Positions 7,412-15,096 of a stretch of 64,000 nucleotides of DNA are shown here, piece by piece (within the stretch, counting starts at the first letter, position 1; every line of letters begins with the position of its first letter). This DNA comes from G965197715 sp965247615 (GTDB lineage Bacteria; Chloroflexota; Dehalococcoidia; Lucifugimonadales; UBA1127), in contig OZ252022.1 of the NCBI GenBank assembly GCA_965247615.1, forward strand, positions 1,178,001 to 1,242,000. The letters are read 5' to 3'. The notes under the pieces were generated by a model, which saw only the letters and a program-made list of their open reading frames with translations, was not told where the DNA came from and made no database searches. Made by a program: the position numbers and the translations under genes.

Positions 7412-9658
7412 CTACCCCCGCTGTGCCTTCAGGGCGGCGAGCACTTTCTCGGCGGTGATGGGCAGGTCGTTGATCCGCACGCCCACGGCGTCGGCGACGG
7501 CGTTGGCCACGGCGGCAGCCGTGGGGCAGTTGGTGGTCTCGCCGATGGACTTGCCCTGGTAGGGGATGGGGCCGGAGGCCGACTCCAAGACGACTTCCAC
7601 CAGCTCGGGGATGTCTAGGGCGGTGGGTATCTTGTAGTCCCCGAAGTGGAGCGCGGCCACGCGCCCCTCCTCCACGGGCATCTCCTCGCTCAGGGCGTAG
7701 CCAAGACCCTGGACGATGCCGCCGCAGACCTGGCCGCGGTGGCCGATGGGGTTCAGGACCGTGCCCGAGTCCACGGCGTTGACGAAGCGGTGTACGCGCA
7801 CCTGGCCCGTCTCCGGGTCCACCTCCACTTCCGCGACCTGGACGCAGAATGAGGTAACGTCGACGGCGTTCTCGGACCGGAACTCCGCCTGCACGCGCAG
7901 CGGTCCGCCCGCCTGGACGGCCAGCGCCGCCGCCTCGGCGAAGCTCACGCTCGGCTCGGGCGCGCCCTCCGCGGCGAAGCCGCCGTCGCGCAGGACGATC
8001 TCCTGTTCGGGGCGTTCCAGCAGCGCGGACGCAACGGCGGCGAGGCGCTGGCGCACCTGCCCGGCAGCCCGGTACGCCGCCACGCCCGCCACGTGGGTGA
8101 CGCGGCTCGCGCCGATCCCGATGTCGAAGGGCGTCACGTCCGTGTCCGCGGTCACGACGTGGACCGCTTCCAGGGGCAGCGTGAGCTCTTCCGCCACCAG
8201 CTGGCGGAGGACGGTGTGGATGCCGGTGCCCGTATCGAAGGTGGGGCTGTAGAGCGTCACGGCGCCGGTCTCGTCGACGGCGATGATGGCGCTGCTGTCG
8301 CCCTCGCCGGTGCTGTGGTTGTGGACGGCCATCCCCCGGCCGTAGCGTGGGCCTGGTTTGGGTCCCGTCCAGTTGGCGGCCTCGGCGGCGGCCCGTATGG
8401 TCTCCTCGCCCTTCACCTCGCGCCACCTGCGGCCCCTGGGGGATGTGTCGCCCTCTCTGAGCACGTTCTTGAGGCGCAGCTCCAGCGGGTCCAGCCCCAT
8501 CTCCTGGGCAATCATGTCCATGTGGCACTCGGCGGCGAAGACGGCCTGGGGCCCGCCGGGCGCGCGAAAGTAGCCGCAGGGTACCGTGTTGGTGTAGACG
8601 CAGTCCGCCTCCACCAGCATGTGGTCGACGCGGTAGGAGCCGCCAAGGTGGGACACGCCCGGCATGTTCACCGCCGGCACGGGCTTGAAGGCCCCGTAGG
8701 CGCCGCTGTTGAAGACGGCGTGGGCCTGACGGGCAACCAGCGTCCCGTCCTTCTTCATGCCCGACCTTATCGTGATGACGCCGGGGTGACGGGGATTGCC
8801 CGCCAGGAACTCTTCCGTGGAGCTCATGAGCATCCTGACGGGCCGGCCCGTTGCCCTGGCCAGATAGTAGACCACGGGAACGTCCTTGAAGCTGCCCTTG
8901 CCGCCGAAGTCGCCGCCGATCTCGGTGACGTTGATCCGTACCTGCTCCGGTTGCATGCCCCAGGCCTCGGCGAGCTGCCGCCGGAGCGGATGCGGCGTCT
9001 TGTTGTTCACCCACACCTGGACTCGTCCCTGGTCGTCGATGTCCACCAGGCAGGCATGGGGCTCCATGTACGCCTGGTGGACCATCTGAAGCGAGAAATG
9101 GTGCTCGAAGACGTGGTCCGCCTGCGCGAAACCCTCGGCGAGGTCTCCCTTGGCATACGTGAGGCGGGAGAACAGGTTGGTGTGCCCGTCGACAGGTTGC
9201 GGCAGACCCGCGTAGGAGGCCAAATCCTGGTGCAGGATGGGCGCGCCCGGCTTGAGGGCTTCGAGGGGATCGAAGACCGCGGGCAGCTCCTCATACTCTA
9301 CGTCGATAAGATGGACGGCCTCCTCCGCGGTGTCCGGGTCCTCCGCGGCAACGACGGCGACCTTCTCGCCGATGAACCGGACGCGGTCCCCCGCCAGTAT
9401 GGGCATGTCCCGCAGGCGCACTCCCATGAGGGCGGGGGAGACGTCGGCGGCGATGAGGACGGCGCGGACGCCCGGCAGCCGCGCGGCGCGGGATGTGTCG
9501 ACGCGCACGATGCGGGCGTGGGGCAGAGGGCTTCGCGCAGCCTTGGCCCAGAGGGCGCCGGGGACGCGCAGGTCAGCCGGGTACAGGGCCTCTCCCGCTA
9601 CCTTGGCCGGCCCTTCGATGCGGGTGACTGGCTTGCCGATGTGGGAATAGGTCGTCAT
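7412..9658 (-). CDS. Xanthine dehydrogenase-family molybdopterin-binding subunit (molybdenum hydroxylase large chain)
   Basis: A 748-aa catalytic subunit of the xanthine oxidase/aerobic CO dehydrogenase superfamily. An N-terminal a/b hammerhead domain (ITRIEGPAKVAGEALY, ~1-130) is followed by Moco-binding blocks: GGDFGGKGSF, GYFRAPGGPQAVFAAE, GIGASRVTHVAG, and the C-terminal GET(T)NCP segment whose Glu is the catalytic base. The active-site loop GYFRAPG lacks the Cys of form-I CoxL (CSFR), so it is not a true CO dehydrogenase; a hydroxylase of an organic substrate is more likely. I chose ATG 9658 (MTTYSHIGK) because GGGGG precedes it. The partner [2Fe-2S] and FAD subunits are not adjacent, so they must be encoded elsewhere or be absent. 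Confidence 0.85.
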   Translation of the reverse strand: MTTYSHIGKPVTRIEGPAKVAGEALYPADLRVPGALWAKAARSPLPHARIVRVDTSRAARLPGVRAVLIAADVSPALMGVRLRDMPILAGDRVRFIGEKVAVVAAEDPDTAEEAVHLIDVEYEELPAVFDPLEALKPGAPILHQDLASYAGLPQPVDGHTNLFSRLTYAKGDLAEGFAQADHVFEHHFSLQMVHQAYMEPHACLVDIDDQGRVQVWVNNKTPHPLRRQLAEAWGMQPEQVRINVTEIGGDFGGKGSFKDVPVVYYLARATGRPVRMLMSSTEEFLAGNPRHPGVITIRSGMKKDGTLVARQAHAVFNSGAYGAFKPVPAVNMPGVSHLGGSYRVDHMLVEADCVYTNTVPCGYFRAPGGPQAVFAAECHMDMIAQEMGLDPLELRLKNVLREGDTSPRGRRWREVKGEETIRAAAEAANWTGPKPGPRYGRGMAVHNHSTGEGDSSAIIAVDETGAVTLYSPTFDTGTGIHTVLRQLVAEELTLPLEAVHVVTADTDVTPFDIGIGASRVTHVAGVAAYRAAGQVRQRLAAVASALLERPEQEIVLRDGGFAAEGAPEPSVSFAEAAALAVQAGGPLRVQAEFRSENAVDVTSFCVQVAEVEVDPETGQVRVHRFVNAVDSGTVLNPIGHRGQVCGGIVQGLGYALSEEMPVEEGRVAALHFGDYKIPTALDIPELVEVVLESASGPIPYQGKSIGETTNCPTAAAVANAVADAVGVRINDLPITAEKVLAALKAQRG

Positions 9659-9710
9659 CAATACCCCCATTGAGGTGCGTCTCAGGGGCTAGTATAGCGC
9701 CGACCCCCCG

Positions 9711-9876
9711 CCGTCATTCCCGCGAACGCGGGAATCCAGGGGCAGGGCGGCGCAGTGCAGGACCCCCCACCTTCACGACCTCCCCCTCCATGGCGTCCAT
9801 CGCACAACCGTCCTCCCACCCCACCCCCGCCGCGACCCCGCTACCCTCCCCCCACATGGCCGTCGCGCCAGCGACC
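9711..9876 (+). repeat. Family-A and family-B repeats
   Basis: Family A (GTCATTCCCGCGAACGCGGG type hairpin, one base changed in the loop) at 9713-9738, and family B with core GTCGCGCCAGCGAC at 9862-9875. The text between (CTTCACGACCTCCCCCTCC) resembles sequence at 5752-5776, so the mobile or duplicated unit may be longer than the hairpins. The repeat ends 4 nt from the stop codon of the anti-sigma gene. Confidence 0.8.
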
Positions 9877-9879
9877 GAC

Positions 9880-10689
9880 CTACTCGTCCGGGGTCATGTT
9901 GACGCGAAAGACCTGGGGTCCCGTGGGTTCGCTACTCCCGTCCTGGGGCTCTATGGTCACAATGATGCTCTGAAACATACTGAGGGGCTCGGGAGGCCGC
10001 AGCGTGAGCTGGCCCCAACCGTCCTCGTCCACCGTGAAGGAGCCCCCCGGCGCGAGCCGGCCGTCCTGCTGAAGCCAGATGCGGTACTTCTGTTCCTTGG
10101 GCAGCATCTCCAGTCCAACGGTGGCCACCACGCCCCACCGTGAGTTGCCGGAGGTCAGGAGCATCCCGCGGACATCGGGAAACCGCGTGTTTCGTTCGGC
10201 CCAGTAGATGTTCTTGTCCGGCCGCGCCAGCATGGAGACCAGGGCGTACTGCTCCCTGGCGGGTTGGGTCGTGAGCTCCACGGGCTCGGCCTGGTTCTCG
10301 ACAAGCAGCCGGAGGTCCTGAGTCTGCGCCCCCAGCTCCCGCAGCTCCTGGCGGTTGTTGAAGGAAGCGACGCTCACGGCTACGAGGGTTACGATCATGG
10401 CGGTGGCCAGGGCCGGCCGCCAGAAGCGTGCGGCGCTGAAATGGGCGAGCCAAGCGCCCCCCTGGGCGTCGCGGCGGACGCGGTCGAACAGGGCGTTCTT
10501 CAAGGCGGGAGGAGGGTCCACCTGGGGCACGCCGGCAGCCAGATGGCCTATGGCGTTCACGCTGCTCTCCAGCTCCACGGCGCACTCGGAGCACCGCCGA
10601 AGATGGGCTTCCAGGCCGGAACGTTCACCCTGTCCAAGCGCGCCGAGGACATAGGAGGGTATCTGTTCCCTGGCCGTATCGCAGGTCAT
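9880..10689 (-). CDS. Anti-sigma factor with zinc-finger domain (RskA-like)
   Basis: A 269-aa membrane protein. The N-terminal anti-sigma domain carries the zinc-binding H-x3-C-x2-C motif (HLRRCSECA, ~residues 31-39). A single TM helix follows (ALATAMIVTLVAVSVASF, ~95-115), then an extracytoplasmic RskA-type domain of ~150 residues. The ATG at 10689 overlaps the stop of the upstream sigma gene (ATGA), indicating translational coupling. It should bind and inhibit the ECF sigma factor encoded just before it; release would occur by proteolysis or signal sensing. The signal is unknown. Confidence 0.9.
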   Translation of the reverse strand: MTCDTAREQIPSYVLGALGQGERSGLEAHLRRCSECAVELESSVNAIGHLAAGVPQVDPPPALKNALFDRVRRDAQGGAWLAHFSAARFWRPALATAMIVTLVAVSVASFNNRQELRELGAQTQDLRLLVENQAEPVELTTQPAREQYALVSMLARPDKNIYWAERNTRFPDVRGMLLTSGNSRWGVVATVGLEMLPKEQKYRIWLQQDGRLAPGGSFTVDEDGWGQLTLRPPEPLSMFQSIIVTIEPQDGSSEPTGPQVFRVNMTPDE

Positions 10690-11270
10690 GACTCGGCGCC
10701 CAGCCACGGCCCCATCGACTTGCGGAGCTTCTCCAACCCCAGGCGGATCCGCGTCTTCACCGTTCCGAGAGGCTGCTTGAGATGCTCCGAGATCTCCACC
10801 TGGGTCAGTCCCTGAAAGTATGCCAGGACGATGACGCGCTGCTGCTCCAGCGGCAGCTTCTGCAGCGCTTCCCGGATCTGCTCTCTGTCTTCCAGCAGCA
10901 TGGTTATCTCAACGGGTCCCGCATCGGTGCTCCTGGTTTGGAAGGCTTCTCCCTCCAGGTCCAGGGGGGTCTCCCGCGCGTCGCGGCGCCGCTGACGGCG
11001 CAGCGCATCGATGGCGCGGTGATGGGCGATGCTCAGCAGCCAGGTGGCGGGGCGCCCACGCTCCGCGTTGAAGGACGTGGCGCGCTTCCACACGCTGAAA
11101 AAGACCTCTTGCGCCACGTCCTCCGCCGCATACGGGTCCCGCAGGATGGAGAGCACCAGCGAGTACACCTGGCGGACGTAGCGATCGTAGAGGGCCTCCA
11201 GCGCGGCCTGGTTCTGCATCCCTATCAGGGCCAGCAGGAGATGGTCGTCCATCTGATGGTGGTTCAACAT
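10686..11270 (-). CDS. ECF RNA polymerase sigma factor (SigK/RpoE type)
   Basis: A 194-aa group-4 sigma factor. Region 2 includes LYDRYVRQVYSLVLSIL and DVAQEVFFSVW, with the -10-recognition helix around RPATWLLSIAHHRAID. Region 4 has the helix-turn-helix LTQVEISEHLKQPLGTVKTR, which reads the -35. The ATG at 11270 has GGGGGAC 7 nt upstream; a TTG at 11285 is in frame but overlaps that RBS. It forms a two-gene operon with the anti-sigma factor. The regulon cannot be predicted from this window. Confidence 0.92.
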   Translation of the reverse strand: MLNHHQMDDHLLLALIGMQNQAALEALYDRYVRQVYSLVLSILRDPYAAEDVAQEVFFSVWKRATSFNAERGRPATWLLSIAHHRAIDALRRQRRRDARETPLDLEGEAFQTRSTDAGPVEITMLLEDREQIREALQKLPLEQQRVIVLAYFQGLTQVEISEHLKQPLGTVKTRIRLGLEKLRKSMGPWLGAES

Positions 11271-11541
11271 ACCATCGTCCCCCAAAGGAGGCAGCCTCTG
11301 GGCCCTGCCTCAGAATGTACGCAGCAACCGGCTCCCCGGATGGGCATGAGTGCGCTGCGCCGGGTGGTTCCATGCATTCTATTTCATCGCCGGGGCGACT
11401 TCCATCGCAAGACCCAAGCCCATCGCACGGCGGATGAAGGCGCTCACTTGAGCCCGCCTCACAAAGCTGTCATGCGGGTCTCCAATCTCCTGTATTCCGC
11501 CTTTCGACGGAACAGCGAGATGATGCGCCGCATTCCAACCT

Positions 11542-11568
11542 CGTCATTCCCGCGAAAGCGGGAATCCA
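11542..11568 (+). repeat. Family-A palindromic repeat
   Basis: Perfect hairpin ATTCCCGC-GAAA-GCGGGAAT flanked by CGTC and CC. It is an isolated copy with no family-B partner. Confidence 0.85.
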
Positions 11569-11677
11569 TCCCCCCTGCACAGTCCATATCAAGCGGGGTG
11601 GACCTATGATACAGGCTCACTTGACTGCTCACAGCATGTTCAGCCTTGCGACAGCCCCCTTGGGAAGCCCCCGGAGA

Positions 11678-11707
11678 TTGACGCATTGGGCGCCGGCTAT
11701 ATATAAT
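11678..11707 (+). promoter_or_regulatory. Promoter of the desulforedoxin gene
   Basis: TTGACG (11678-11683) and a perfect TATAAT (11702-11707) with an 18-bp spacer. The predicted start is near 11714, giving a leader of ~75 nt to the ATG at 11790. Confidence 0.7.
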
Positions 11708-11789
11708 GACTCACCCTTAGCTTACATGGTTCCCCGCTGCGATGGTTGCCGCGGGGCCCAAGACGCCCTAGCGTGTAGGAGGTAGCTGG

Positions 11790-11933
11790 ATGTCCAATCA
11801 GCTTGGCAGGCGCTACGAATGCCCCGATTGCGGCACGATGGTGCTTTGCACCAAGGCCGGAGAGGGCGGCGTGGAATGCTGCTCCAAGGATATGGTGGTC
11901 CAGCAGCCGAAGAAGCTCCCCTCCTCGGACTAG
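11790..11933 (+). CDS. Desulforedoxin-like small iron protein (47 aa)
   Basis: A 47-residue protein starting MSNQLGRRYECPDCG. Cysteines 11, 14, 30 and 31 give the spacing C-x2-C-x15-C-C, identical to the Fe(SCys)4 site of desulforedoxin and the N-terminal domain of desulfoferrodoxin; an extra Cys20 is present. The family binds one iron per chain and acts in electron transfer or superoxide defence. The start is supported by AGGAGG 7 nt upstream and a strong promoter. It ends in TAG at 11931. No superoxide reductase domain follows, so it is a stand-alone Dx protein. It is bounded on both sides by repeats. Confidence 0.85.
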   Translation: MSNQLGRRYECPDCGTMVLCTKAGEGGVECCSKDMVVQQPKKLPSSD

Positions 11934-11989
11934 TGGCCCGCACACCCCCAACCCCACGGCGCGACCGTCGCCGCCCTGTTGCTACTCCG

Positions 11990-12166
11990 CAACCCTCCCC
12001 TGCATGGGCGTCGCGCCAGCGACCCGCCCCCACTCACGTCATTCCCGCGAAAGCGGGAATCCAGGGTGGTGGCGCAGGGTGGGGCATCTCCCTCACGCCC
12101 TGTGCCACACCAGCCCCGTGGCGACCCCTCAACCCTCCCCCCACAAAGCCGTCGCGCCAGCGACCC
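11990..12166 (+). repeat. Two family-B copies around one family-A copy
   Basis: Family B cores at 12010-12023 and 12151-12164; perfect family A hairpin at 12037-12063. This is the B-A-B arrangement immediately upstream of the methyltransferase-nuclease start at 12210, all in + orientation. Confidence 0.85.
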
Positions 12167-12209
12167 CGCGTTGCGCGAACCACCCCCATATGCTCTAATA
12201 CACCCCACC

Positions 12210-13856
12210 ATGCCCAACACCCTCTACTACGGCGACAACCTCCCCGTCCTCCGCGACCACGTCCCCAACGAGTCCGTGGACCTCGTCTACCTGGACCCTC
12301 CCTTCAACTCCAACGCCAGCTACAACGTCCTCTTCCGGGAGAAGTCCGGCGAGGAGTCCCCCGCCCAGATCAAGGCCTTCACCGACACCTGGGAGTGGAC
12401 CCAGGAGTCCCAGCGCACCTACGAGCAGGAGATCATCGGGAATCCGGCGACGCCCGGCCAAGTCAAGGACATGGTCTCCGCCTTCCGCGAGTTCATCGGC
12501 AGCAACGCCATGATGGCCTACCTCGTGATGATGGCCCCGCGCCTGGTGGAGCTCCGCCGCGTGCTGAAGCCCACCGGCTCCATCTACCTCCACTGCGACC
12601 CGACGGCCAGCCACTACCTCAAGCTCCTCATGGACGCCGTCTTTGGAAAAGAGAATTTCCGAACCGAGGTTATATGGAAGCGCACCAGCGCCCACAGTGA
12701 TACTCGTCAGGGCAGAGAACAGCATGGTCGAATCCACGATGTTCTGTTGTTTTATACAAAGGGCAACTCTTGGAAGTGGAATCCGATATATACAGCGTAC
12801 GACCAGGAATATGTGAAAAAGTTCTACAAGTACATTGAACCTGAGACAGGACGTCGGTACAGGTTGGGCGATATTACAGGACCTGGCGGTGCTGCAAAAG
12901 GCAATCCATCTTACGAAGTGATGGGCGTAACCCGCTACTGGCGGTATAGCCAACAGCGAATGCAAAAATTGATTGACGAAGGCAGAATAGTGCAGGCTAG
13001 GCCGGGGGCTGTCCCGAGTTACAAGAGATATTTGGACGAGATGCCTGGGACTTCTTTGCAGGACCTTTGGAATGATATCGGACCAATCCCGTCTCTGGCG
13101 AGCGAGCGGTTGGGCTACCCGACGCAGAAGCCCCAAGCCCTCCTCGAACGCATCATCGGCGCATCCTCCAACGAGGGCGACGTCGTCCTCGACCCCTTCT
13201 GCGGCTGCGGGACGGCGGTAGCGGCGGCGCAGAAGCTCAACCGGCAGTGGCTGGGCATCGACATCACCCACCTCGCCGTCGCCCTCATGAAGAACCGCCT
13301 CAAGACCGCCTTCAACCTCGACCCAGGCCCCGGCTACCACGTCGTCGGCGAGCCCCAGGACGTCGGGAGCGCCCGCGCCCTGGCCGAGCAGGACCGCTTC
13401 CAGTTCCAGTTCTGGGCCGTCTCCCTCCTCAAGGCCCTCCCCCGCGAGCAGGGCAAGAAGGGCGCCGACCGGGGCATCGACGGCGTCGTCTACTTCATCG
13501 ACGGCCCAAAGCGCACGATGCACAAGGCCGTCGTCCAGGTCAAGAGCGGCAAGGTCTCCTCCCGCGACATTCGCGACCTCAAGGGCACCGTCGAGCGCGA
13601 GCAGGCGGCCCTGGGCCTCTTCATCACCCTGGAGGAGTCCACCCGCGACATGCGCACCGAGGCCGTCACCGCCGGCTTCTACCACTCCGACATCTGGCAG
13701 CGCGACTACCCCAAGCTCCAGCTCCGCACCATCGCCGACCTCCTAGACGGCAAGGAATTCGAAGTCCCGCGACACGCCTCCATGTACCAGGCGGCCCAGC
13801 CCGTCCAGCGCACCCAGGGCCGCCAAGCCACCTTCGACCACCCCACCGCCCCCTAG
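12210..13856 (+). CDS. Site-specific DNA methyltransferase fused to a PD-(D/E)XK/Mrr-like nuclease domain
   Basis: A 548-aa protein. The N-terminus holds methyltransferase motif IV, DPPFNSN (Asp29-Pro-Pro-Phe32), and the SAM-binding motif DPFCGCGTAVAAA lies near residue 330. This order (IV before I) is the beta class that makes N6-adenine or N4-cytosine methylation. Residues ~150-295 between them are the target-recognition region. The C-terminal ~130 residues (GADRGIDGVVYF ~420, AVVQVKSG ~440) carry a D...QVK pattern typical of Mrr-like PD-(D/E)XK nucleases, so one chain may both modify and cut. The start ATG at 12210 lies just after the repeats and is the first in frame with homology. The DNA of the target-recognition part (about 12640-13090) is clearly less GC-rich and uses different codons than both flanks, suggesting domain exchange. 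Confidence 0.85.
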   Translation: MPNTLYYGDNLPVLRDHVPNESVDLVYLDPPFNSNASYNVLFREKSGEESPAQIKAFTDTWEWTQESQRTYEQEIIGNPATPGQVKDMVSAFREFIGSNAMMAYLVMMAPRLVELRRVLKPTGSIYLHCDPTASHYLKLLMDAVFGKENFRTEVIWKRTSAHSDTRQGREQHGRIHDVLLFYTKGNSWKWNPIYTAYDQEYVKKFYKYIEPETGRRYRLGDITGPGGAAKGNPSYEVMGVTRYWRYSQQRMQKLIDEGRIVQARPGAVPSYKRYLDEMPGTSLQDLWNDIGPIPSLASERLGYPTQKPQALLERIIGASSNEGDVVLDPFCGCGTAVAAAQKLNRQWLGIDITHLAVALMKNRLKTAFNLDPGPGYHVVGEPQDVGSARALAEQDRFQFQFWAVSLLKALPREQGKKGADRGIDGVVYFIDGPKRTMHKAVVQVKSGKVSSRDIRDLKGTVEREQAALGLFITLEESTRDMRTEAVTAGFYHSDIWQRDYPKLQLRTIADLLDGKEFEVPRHASMYQAAQPVQRTQGRQATFDHPTAP

Positions 13857-13930
13857 CCCCCCCCCATTCCCGCACCACCCAGCCGCACCACCGTCCGTCG
13901 CCGTCACCCCCAACCCCCGCACCCACCCAC

Positions 13931-14046
13931 GTCATTCCCGCACACCCCCGCCGTCATTCCCGCGAAAGCGGGAATCCACAGGGCGGGGCGGCCCCCCCCA
14001 CCGCCCCCCCCAACCCTCCCCCCACATGGCCGTCGCGCCAGCGACC
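13931..14046 (+). repeat. Partial A, full A and B repeats
   Basis: GTCATTCCCGC fragment at 13931-13941, a perfect family-A hairpin at 13952-13978 and a family-B copy with core 14032-14045. Same + orientation as the rest. Confidence 0.85.
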
Positions 14047-14169
14047 TGTGCCACCCGTCTCTTGTCAAGACAGCATATACGTTCTATTCTTACGTACATC
14101 AGCCGCCCATGAAGGCGGCCAAGGAGGTAGGACACCGTAGACAACCGGTCCGATGTGGCCACCCCGCCG

Positions 14170-14201
14170 CCCTCCCCCCACAAAGCCGTCGCGCAGCGAC
14201 C
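14170..14201 (+). repeat. Family-B repeat, shortened core
   Basis: CCCTCCCCCCACAAAGCC followed by GTCGCGCAGCGAC, a core lacking one C in the loop. Confidence 0.75.
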
Positions 14202-14483
14202 GCCAGCGACCCGGCGAGACAGCGGCGGGGGAGCGGAAGCGCGGGCGCCGATACGGCGCCGACGTGCCCACTCTCACCGGCCCGGACTTAGTTCTGACAA
14301 GTGGGGCGCAAGTTGCCCCGACGTGTGGAGCCGTGGACGGCGGGCCTCGCCGCGCCAGCGGGGCTCGTGCCTCGGCCGCCGTCGGAGCTATGGCGTTCCT
14401 GGTCCCTACGAAGCCGGTCCAGCCGCTGACACCGCCTCGGCGCGGAGCGTCCCCCCGTATATGCACCCACCCGCCGCCACCCC

Positions 14484-14614
14484 GCAACCCTCCCCTACAA
14501 GGCCGCCGCGCAGCGACCGCCGCCGATCCGTCATTCCCGCGAAGGCGGGAATCCACCGGGCGGGGCGGCGTCCCTCCCCCCACGTGGCCGTCGCGCCAGC
14601 GACCGGGAATCCAG
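14484..14614 (+). repeat. B-A-B repeat cluster with trailing half A
   Basis: Variant B core at 14505-14517 (GCCGCGCAGCGAC), family A at 14529-14555 with one loop substitution, B core at 14590-14603 running directly into GGGAATCCAGGGTGG, the 3' end of family A. This is the same B-to-half-A fusion as at 5703. Confidence 0.8.
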
Positions 14615-14662
14615 GGTGGCGGCGCGGGGTGCCCTCCCCTATGTGCGCCCACCCGCCGCCAC

Positions 14663-14702
14663 CCCGCAACCCTCCCCTACAAGGCCGTCGCGCCAGCGAC
14701 CC
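14663..14702 (+). repeat. Family-B repeat
   Basis: CGCAACCCTCCCCTACAAGGCC plus core 14687-14700. Confidence 0.8.
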
Positions 14703-14834
14703 ATCAACACACCCCCACGACAGCCAGTCAAAGGAGGCTAGTCAATCGAAAAATCAACCCCCCCTTTTCCCGCCGGACCCGCTTCAAAAGTCGGAGAAAA
14801 AAGTAAAAGATAACCTAAAGTGGAGGATCAACTA

Positions 14835-15093
14835 AATGGCGATTCTGCTGACCGAGGCGGCCAAGCCCTCCAGTGACGTGCCCCGCAACCCTCCCCCCAC
14901 ATGGCCGTCGCGCCAGCGACCCGCCGCAACAACAATCAAAGCACCAACCCACGCCGAAGCTACCGCGCGACTCCCAAAAGCAAGCAATCAACCCTTTTTG
15001 CACCCTTCAGCTTCAATAGCCGCAAAAAAAAGCTTGGACTATCATACAGGCGCAAACATTCAAACCAGGTCCGCCGCCCACCTGTTCCGCGTG
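14835..15093 (+). CDS. Doubtful short ORF with a good RBS, interrupted by a repeat
   Basis: GTGGAGGATCAACTAA precedes ATG at 14835 and the first ~15 codons (MAILLTEAAKPSSDV) look like real coding sequence. At 14884 a family-B repeat begins and the downstream frame is repeat plus AT-rich sequence and then antisense leuB. This may be the 5' stub of a gene destroyed by the repeat. The end given is only where it reaches leuB; I cannot name the original gene. Confidence 0.25.
14884..14922 (+). repeat. Family-B repeat
   Basis: CGCAACCCTCCCCCCACATGGCC plus core 14907-14920. Last copy of the series; none is seen beyond 15 kb in this window. Confidence 0.8.
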
Positions 15094-15096
15094 CTC

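Larger units (their letters stand above)
11271..11789. other. Intergenic region
   Basis: 519 nt between the sigma gene and the desulforedoxin. It contains one full family-A repeat (11542-11568) and the desulforedoxin promoter. I see no other gene; the short ORFs contain the artefact peptide DSRFRGND that family-A repeats encode on the minus strand. Confidence 0.7.
13857..15096. other. 1.2-kb repeat-rich intergenic region
   Basis: No convincing gene. It holds six family-B copies, two complete and several partial family-A copies, a GCCGCC-ATGAAG-GCGGC hairpin near 14091, and a more AT-rich stretch (14720-14835) that ends in GGAGG and a short ORF. Long ORFs in several frames translate only the repeats and are Pro/Arg/Ala-rich. 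Confidence 0.75.

Noticed and set aside
8093..9673. 526-aa plus-strand ORF opposite the molybdenum hydroxylase
   Set aside because: A shadow frame of a well-supported gene; the low-stop GC-rich frame explains its length.
12195..13685. 496-aa minus-strand ORF in the methyltransferase region
   Set aside because: Antisense of the methyltransferase-nuclease, with no domain on its own strand.
11459..14183. Short minus-strand ORFs containing DSRFRGND
   Set aside because: This peptide is what the family-A repeat encodes on the minus strand; it recurs with each repeat and is not a protein motif.
13931..14922. CRISPR-like array
   Set aside because: Repeats are palindromic, unevenly spaced, dispersed and unaccompanied by cas genes; the intervals are not unique spacers of uniform length.
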